NCBI RefSeq assembly: GCF_048128805.1 | Contig: NC_136004.1 | Span: forward strand, 20,381,284 to 20,445,283 | Direction of reading: 5' to 3' | DNA length: 64,000 bases | Origin: Centroberyx gerrardi | Taxonomy: Eukaryota; Chordata; Actinopteri; Beryciformes; Berycidae | In this document: piece after piece, positions 57,485-64,000 of the stretch | Layout of the letters: each line of letters opens with the position of its first letter | How positions within the stretch are numbered: the stretch's first letter is position 1 | Notes under the pieces: generated by a model | What the model was told of the DNA's origin: nothing | What the model saw: the letters and a program-made list of their open reading frames with translations, nothing else | Database searches by the model: none | Program-made: the position numbers and the translations under genes

Positions 57485-58589
57485 CTACATGCACAGGTGT
57501 GTGTGTGAGTGTGTGTGTGCATGTGTGTCTTTAACAGTAAGCATGGGAGAGGCACAAAATGAAAACATGGGATCATGAGAGAGTAGCAGGGAGAAAGTAT
57601 GAAAGAGAAAGGTAGCTTGACAGAAAGGAGGAAAAGGTTTTTTCATCCAAACAGAAATCTATCTGAACTTTCCTTTTAACCAAGAGCTGAGCAAGAGCAA
57701 ATGGTCCCTTATACAAAAAGTTTGCATTTGTGCGTAAAAGTACTGTGCGTAAAGCGTGCGTAATGGGTGAAATTTAACCACAGGGAGCTGAGAAAATAGA
57801 ACTTACAACAAGTGGAATGGAGCAGATGAGCACCACTGCCGACGTGCCTATGAGCAGAATAACCATCTGAATCTCTGCGCCGGCCAGACGCCCAAAGCTG
57901 CGGCTTCTCCTCCTCGGGTCCACATTGCGCCCCAGATCCGTTCCCAGCGACATTCTGCGAACGAAGCGCCGGTGCATCCGGATCAAAGCCCCGCACACCA
58001 ACACGTTACAGATAACAGTGGCGAGAATGAGAATAGAGCTGAACCCGGCGTACATGTAGGAAAAGGCTGCATCGCTGCTCACGTTGCTCCTCCACTCTAT
58101 AAAGCACCAGGTCTGCGGGTATTGCTTCTTCACTTGTCCAAACCCCATGCTCGGCAAGGCGCAGAAAAGCGCGTTGGAGATGTAGATCGCCAGGAGCGTC
58201 AAGCCCGCCAGTCTTTGGTCCACATACTCGTTGTAGAAGTACGCGTGGTTTATGGCCATGTATCTCTCCACCGACATCGCGCATATGATGCTGAGCCCCG
58301 CCAGAGAGAAGAAAAGCAAGGTGAATCCAAAATACTGACAGAGCGGGTCCTCACCGGGCCACGAGCCTTTCACATAAGTGGCGATGGTGACCGGACTGGC
58401 GAGCAGAGTCCCCAGCAGGTCTGTGACCGCCAGTCCACACACCAGCGTGTAAAACGTGGTCTCTTTCTGTTCTTTGCGCGACTTACACAAAACCACGATA
58501 GCTATGACATTCCCGACCACACCGAAGATAAACATGATGGACGGTATGGTCGGGACCATCGTCCTCCCTGTCATCGAGTGATTACTCAT
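56829..58589 (-). CDS. ptger4: Prostaglandin E2 receptor EP4 subtype (2 coding exons, complete)
   Basis: A class A prostanoid GPCR. EP4 couples to Gs and raises cAMP on PGE2 binding (family knowledge). The coding exons are 57807-58589 and 56829-57410, joined at the end of TM6 (..CSIPLV|AQVFLNQLY..), the same place as in mammalian EP4. The product is 454 aa. Landmarks: TM1 IMFIFGVVGNVIAIVVLC; the TM3 end ERY (108-110); Cys84 and Cys162 for the conserved disulfide, Cys162 within YPQTWCF of loop 2; TM6 EIQMVILLIGTSAVV; TM7 LRAIRFASFNPILDPWIYIL with Arg288, the prostanoid carboxylate ligand; CLFC in the proximal tail; and a C-terminal EEKCI resembling human SEKCI. N-glycosylation sequons are NHS (Asn3) and NVS (Asn169). 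The start is the first in-frame ATG (58589); the frame runs further upstream but without an ATG. Teleosts have several ptger4 copies and I cannot say which this is. Confidence 0.96.
57411..57806 (-). other. ptger4 intron with two GT microsatellites
   Basis: 396-bp GT-AG intron containing (GT)n at about 57447-57483 and 57496-57530. Confidence 0.9.
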
Positions 58590-59040
58590 TGTAGTGTCCG
58601 TCAAACGCAGCCTCAAAAACGTCTGTAACGAATTTCTTAACGCCAATATTTCCACTCCAGAACAGGCAACTTATTACCACTCGAAGGGAGCCAGGCAAAC
58701 ATGATTAAAAGGAAAAAACAGCTTGTATGTATTTTCAAAACTAACTTCTCCAAACTTTCATCCAAGTTCAGTGAATCCTGCGGCTGTTGCTCCAGTCAGC
58801 AGTGTCACAGTGTGTCTGCTGTCAGATCCCCAGCTAGGTCTGCAAGACAGAACAAGATTTCACTCACCAGGGCAGAGAGATAAAGGCAGTCAACAGTCCA
58901 CTGACATGAGTGACTTCATTGAAATGTGGCTCTGCCTTCAAGTTCCCCTCTGCAGGATTCAGTCCCGCCCCTTCGTTTCACGCTCCCACCGCCATTCAGC
59001 TCCCAACTGCTCACACCGGTTCAAGAAAAGGCCTTGACTA
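58590..59040 (-). promoter_or_regulatory. ptger4 5' flank / presumed 5'UTR and promoter
   Basis: This is the sequence immediately upstream of the ptger4 ATG. No TATA box or splice acceptor is strong enough to call. It becomes moderately GC-rich towards 58950-59020. An upstream non-coding exon cannot be excluded. Confidence 0.35.
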
Positions 59041-61577
59041 CTGTATATTCACGTCATGTAGCCCGCTATAGAGACTAAACATAATGACACAGAGGCTAAC
59101 TTAAAGTCAGAGTAAATCTTGCTGTTGAAAAACCTTTAAGTAAAAATCATCATTAATAAATCTGAAATAAAAAGAGCATAAACATAACTAAAATGAAATC
59201 TTCAGTCTCCAAAAGAAGCCTAACTGAAACAAATTTTTAAAAATAAATATTTGTAAGCCTATAGTTTCAGTCTTGGCACTAATAATGAATGGGCCCAAAT
59301 GAACTATCAGTGCATTTACATGGCTTATCCAGAGCAGCTTGAGAGCAGATAAGCTTCACCTCTCTATCACCAAGCAACCAATAGTAAAGAAGTGCATCGT
59401 CAGTGTCCTGACAACATTCCTGTGATCCTAGAATAATATAAGAGTGATGTAAGAAAGAAGTGCTAGGGAAAGAAAAAAAAAGCAAAAAACAAGAAGTTAA
59501 GAGAGAAGTGGATCGTTTTATTTTTCGAGAAAAGAGCATATGGACAAGATATGAGAGAGAAGGTGATTCAGTGGGAAGAAGGGGATGTGAGATAGCCCAC
59601 CTCTTGAAGAGATGAGTTTAATGTTGACAAATCAATGTTATCAATGCCACTTTGGAAAACTAGTGTACACAACACAAATAGAAGATAAAATCTAAAATAA
59701 AAAGCCGATCTGTTCACCAAATTGTATGTAAATCCGTTCATAGGTTTTTGAGATATCGTGCTGAAAGACTATCCAGTTTGTTTTAAAACAAAACCTTGGC
59801 GGAGGTAATAAACATAAAATTGGGATTAAAATCAACCTAATAAGTAACATGTAGGAGATTTGATTACAGAAAATTTTCCAAAGGTAAAAAACTGTTTCAG
59901 TGATCTCCTCTTGTTAAATAAGCTGTTCTAGCCATGGAAATCCAGACCCGTATGCACTATAACACACCTTTGATTCACAGCGTCAGCAGGTTTTGTTTTG
60001 GCTACCTCTATTATCTCACACAGGCGAGTGAATATCATCTATCGTCTCTCTGTGTCCATCGTCGCTATCATAGAGTAAATAAACACCGCGGCCTGGAAAG
60101 AGGCAGCGGTGACACGTGCATCCCTGCCCTGCGTGACCCAAGGTAGATCTGGATCTACTGTAGGCCTACATTAGATCTGATATTAACTCTGTGGCACAGA
60201 CTGAGTCTATTTGAATGGGGAGAAAACACCTGGAATCTGATATTTCCCTATCAGACAGCCATCAAATGCTCAGATTTCTTACACAGTTAATAAAACAGAC
60301 ATTTCATGTAAATCTAGCCAGAATGAAATTGTATATGTTGAATATGGACACAAGCACTTTTTGTATTAGGAATCTTATTTGGTATTATATCATATATGAT
60401 ATATTATTAACATTCAAATTAGCTAATATTTCTCAAGAATGCACGAATTTTCATATTACATCGATTTTTTTTTTTTATCTCATTGGATAAAGTCAGAGTG
60501 CATTTGTGTTTCAACTATTGGTTGGTAATTTACAAAGGGGATTGCAATTATTTGATGAATTATTTACAAAATACTATGTAGGTATATGGCGAAAATCTCA
60601 ACATTTTTGCTATTTTTTTAATGTAAAATACCCCATAAAGTACAAATGACAAAAGATTTTAAAAAAGCCTCTGTAAATTACCAACTATTTTTCATCAAGA
60701 TGCAGCATGTCAAATTCTGTGACAATATCTATGAAAAAAAATGAATATGGCAATTGGATGTGTGCTTTTTTGTGCTTGGAGTAGGTGACACAGCTGGTAA
60801 AACACATACAAATCAACTCTTCATAGTTGTTTTTTATTGTTTTGTATATAGAAGCAAAATACTATAATACTGTATCTCAAAATTGACCAATCCAGCCACA
60901 ATGACAATTTTTATCTGTGGTCTAAATTACTTGAAAAGAATCTATTAAAAAAAGATATATAATCCCTGATATAAATCATGTCACCAGTATCACCATGCCC
61001 AAGTGGGAGGGGTTTAGCTGGTTGACAACAACAGGGTGGGCAAGCAGGCTAGACTGGAGTGCAGTAAAGTGACAGGAGGCTGTGCTCTGTGTGAAGTACT
61101 TGACCCTGAACAAACCCATTTGTCAGCTGCGTCATCTGAAAAATAGCAGTGCAGTTTACTCTGAAATCCCGCTCACTGTGCGGGATATTTAACATTTGAA
61201 TAACTTTGCTGAATAAGTACAGATCTGAGGTAAATGCATAAGGAAAAACTTACATCAGATCCTGTGTTCACTATCTGAAGCTGCCTACTTCCCTTAGTTG
61301 TAGTTGCTGTCAGGAACCCAGACCTTGAGCCTTGGTGCGTGACGTCATCGCACTAGACTGACCCTGTGGTCCTGGAACACACACTTGTTGTTTTCTCTGT
61401 TGGCAATTTCTGTGATTTATTCAACATAGAAAAAGGGAAAACCCTCTCTGATTAGGGGCAAAATATAGCCTTGAAAAATCTTTCAAGGTTTTTAAGGGCA
61501 TGAAATTGGTCTTAACATGTTGCCCCTTGAAATACAGCTCAAACACTCTAGTATTATAGTTGTTATGTAATGTGTTT

Positions 61578-61582
<5 letters not shown>

Positions 61583-61622
<40 letters not shown>
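61583..61622. repeat. (GT)n microsatellite
   Basis: 40-base GT tract. Confidence 0.93.
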
Positions 61623-61623
<1 letters not shown>

Positions 61624-62889
61624 ATGCCCCCATGTGCACATGTGCATACTTAAGTGCGTATGTATACAGTATGTGATTCAGGGCATATTTGGTGTTTCTG
61701 TTTCTGTATGCGTATGTCTGGTTTCCAGCCTTGGTAGAATGTTCTGTAAGTAGATTTGAAAGATTAGGCTTCTCATGAATGTGCTTTTCCTGGATTTGTT
61801 TGTCGGAGTCAGATAACCTGCAGTGCGGTCGTGCTTCAGACTTGGAGTAACGGCCCCCAGCACGGCTCAAAGAATCAGTGTTCCTGTGACTGTGACTCCA
61901 GCTTACGTAGATATAGGCAAGTCACAGACTCAAGTGGGTCATTCTGTTTATCCATTTGTTTTTGTGGTCTGAAAAAAATAAAGAAAAAAAACAAATTCCA
62001 AACACACTGTTTCTTCCAGCGCTTTAATTCCTGCACCAAACAATGACAACATTGTGTCTCGGAAAGGCTTTGTCAGGTCCATGCACTCCGGGTATAAACC
62101 ATCCCAGAAGCGTTGCTCTAAGCATGGCCACTTGGTGGAAAACGCTCCATGATAGTTTTTCTCCAGTGGTAGCTGTTATGAATTTGGCTTCATTTCTTAG
62201 GACAGGAGGGACGATGAGAGGGGAGAAAAACTAGAACTGCAAATATGTGGCACACCGTACGTGCAGCAGCGGTGATTCCCTCACAACAGTGCATCTGTGT
62301 TTAGTTTTAATACTAGGGTTGAGCCTTTGATTTATCATCTGAGGTTATGGCTTGCCACAGGCCTTTTTTATTTAGGAACACAACAGCTCCCTGAAGAGTG
62401 AAACACGATTGTTACTCCATCTCTATGGAACAGGTACAGACACATTTGGTATCTTGTGGGACGGGTGAGAGATGCCTGTCCCCATTCCAGGTTTCTGTCT
62501 CAGGATATTTCCTGGGATGTAATTGCAGCTGCTGCTCACACACCCATACGTTTCAAATGAGCAAAAGTGACAATGCCTCTGTGTATGCATAGTTTCATTT
62601 TTGTGAATGAGTTGACTCTTGCATGTTACAGTATGTAAATGATTTAAGGTTATTTATTTGTGTGTGAAGTTGATTTATTTTATGAGAGCGTGGCAGCCAC
62701 CTCTCAGTCTGTTGATATATTATAACCTGGTTTCTTAAACTATGGCTCGGGACCCAAAATGGTCCATGGGCCAGTTGTTGACGGGTCCCCGCATGACAAG
62801 AGTACTTGTACTGTATATCTTGATGAGCCTTGATCCCCGGCCCAGACTAATTTTTTTAATGGGAGCCTACTGTTTATTTACAGTTCGAT

Positions 62890-62945
62890 TTTAAACATTT
62901 AGCTGGCACTCTTGTCCAGAGCGACTTACAATGATTTTATAAGAT
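62890..62945 (+). repeat. SINE core-like fragment
   Basis: ACATTTAGCTGGCACTCTTG, then TCCAGAGCGACTTACAATGA, resembles the conserved body of a widespread fish SINE family (V-SINE-like). Confidence 0.6.
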
Positions 62946-63454
62946 TCCCTATCATAATGGAGCCACATTCTCTGTCTGTTTCTGCCTCTTCAGTCTATGG
63001 GAGTCCCCATCATCTCTGGGAAAAGCCAAGGTGGAAGGGTTGTTGTCCTCAAGGATACTTTCTGTGTAGCTTTTTTCAATTTAAAGTTTAGGAAGGATTT
63101 GCATGTGTTTATTCTGAGGTCTGGTAAATTTGTAGATAACATCCGTACACTAACTCACACAACATAACAAAGCTGCAGTGCTGAGAATCAGACGTAAACT
63201 GTTTGAACTGGCACTGACAGAGTTTGATATGTGATGCCAGCAAGAAAACAGTAACAGTCTATCTGCTTTGTGGGATTATTCACAACAGGCACCAGACCAA
63301 ACCATGTGATGAATCAGTTTGGAGTCATCATATTGGACTTGATCCAATCCCTCACTCCACCAAAAAATAGATTTTCAGTATATGACCACAATAAATACGA
63401 CCTTGGGTGATTGTATTCAATGTAAACATAAAACAGGTCGGTAAAGATTGACAG

Positions 63455-63580
63455 GAAAGTGAGGGCAGATGACATGCAGCAAAGGGCAAGGGCTGGATTC
63501 AAACCCATGCCACCGCGATTAGGACTTCATCTTAATTGTACACACGTTACCAGTTGAGCCAGCAGGGTGCACCCAACATT
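63455..63580 (-). mobile_element. tRNA-derived SINE head
   Basis: In reverse it reads GCACCCTGCTGGCTCAACTG (A-box-like), then GGGTTTGAATCCAGCCCTTG (B box) and GCTGCATGTCATCTGCCCTC, the expected order for a fish SINE. Confidence 0.65.
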
Positions 63581-64000
63581 TTCCTTTTTATTATTATTGA
63601 AAGTCCTCAGCTGGCACACATCAATCCCAGAAAGCATGGTTTATCCTTGAGGGTGTATGACTGAAGAGCTTGCCATAATACGAAAGCCGGCTCAAGCTTA
63701 TTCAAGTCAAAATGACAATGAGCAATCTTGTGCAATTTTACTCCTAAAATAAAACTTTTCATCGTCATCGTCAAACTCATCAGCTGGCACACAAGAGCTT
63801 CTAAAAGGACAGTTTATCCCTAAAGAGGGTGTGACCAAAATTGTTTGACACACTTAGCAACAGTTAAATAGCAACATTATGGAGAGTTACAATTCACATG
63901 TTAATCCATCCAAACAGAGTAGATTCCTTGGAAAGACAGTGAGGACTACATCACTGCAAGTTGTTGTACAAGTGAACCATTGGCTATCGGTAATCATTAG

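Larger units (their letters stand above)
59041..64000. other. Region beyond ptger4, no gene recognised
   Basis: AT-rich DNA with repeat fragments: an RTE-like tail at 59700-59815 (GTTCATAGGTTTTTGAGATA, CTTGGCGGAGGTAATAA), a GT microsatellite, a SINE core near 62895 and a SINE head near 63455. At 63604-63665 and 63776-63840 an imperfect direct repeat shares CAGCTGGCACACA and GTTTATCC. No coding exons were found. Confidence 0.5.

Noticed and set aside
57972-58628. 218-aa open frame on the plus strand
   Set aside because: It is the antisense of the first ptger4 coding exon; the minus-strand reading is an unambiguous GPCR.
58590-58655. 22-residue N-terminal extension of the EP4 receptor starting at 58655
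   Set aside because: The frame there opens with GTG, not ATG. The first in-frame ATG (58589) gives an N-terminus of the expected length with an NHS sequon.

Overview
This window looks like chromosomal DNA of a ray-finned (teleost) fish. Its genes are intron-rich with GT-AG splice sites, the proteins are vertebrate, CA/GT and GA microsatellites are dense, and the non-coding DNA carries typical fish repeats (Tc1/mariner and hAT-like relics, tRNA-derived SINE heads, LINE-like 3' tails). There are no operons, CRISPR arrays, rRNAs or functional-looking tRNA genes. All exon models were assembled by hand from splice signals, reading-frame continuity and remembered family sequences; every junction keeps frame.

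Layout: (1) 304-4559, minus: mitochondrial ATP synthase subunit alpha (atp5fa1), 11 coding exons, 551 aa, complete. (2) 4906-13202, plus: RING-H2 E3 ligase of the Arkadia family (rnf165/ark2c), 8 coding exons, 357 aa, complete, with a long 3'UTR to about 16.82 kb. Its start codon is 346 bp from that of atp5fa1, head to head. (3) 17819-41699, minus: loxhd1, 42 coding exons, 2400 aa, complete. It is a chain of 16 PLAT-like units behind a 200-residue Lys/Asp/Glu-rich N-terminal extension. It converges on rnf165. (4) 41.7-56.8 kb: about 15 kb without a gene I can recognise, holding repeats and transposon relics. (5) 56829-58589, minus: prostaglandin E2 receptor EP4 (ptger4), two coding exons, 454 aa, complete. 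(6) 59-64 kb: no gene seen, only repeat fragments.

The genes do not form a pathway. They are a mitochondrial housekeeping enzyme, a neuronal/BMP-signalling ubiquitin ligase, a hair-cell stereocilia protein and a GPCR. The atp5fa1-rnf165-loxhd1 neighbourhood matches the human 18q21 region in gene content; ptger4 beside loxhd1 does not match human.

The points most worth a second look are the N-terminal extension of LOXHD1, CA/TG repeats lying on splice sites of loxhd1 exons 9, 17 and 18, the compact head-to-head promoter, several non-autonomous DNA transposons (two with clear 8-bp target-site duplications), and an unclassified hairpin-rich stretch at 48.7-49.9 kb. I found no convincing new biological system.
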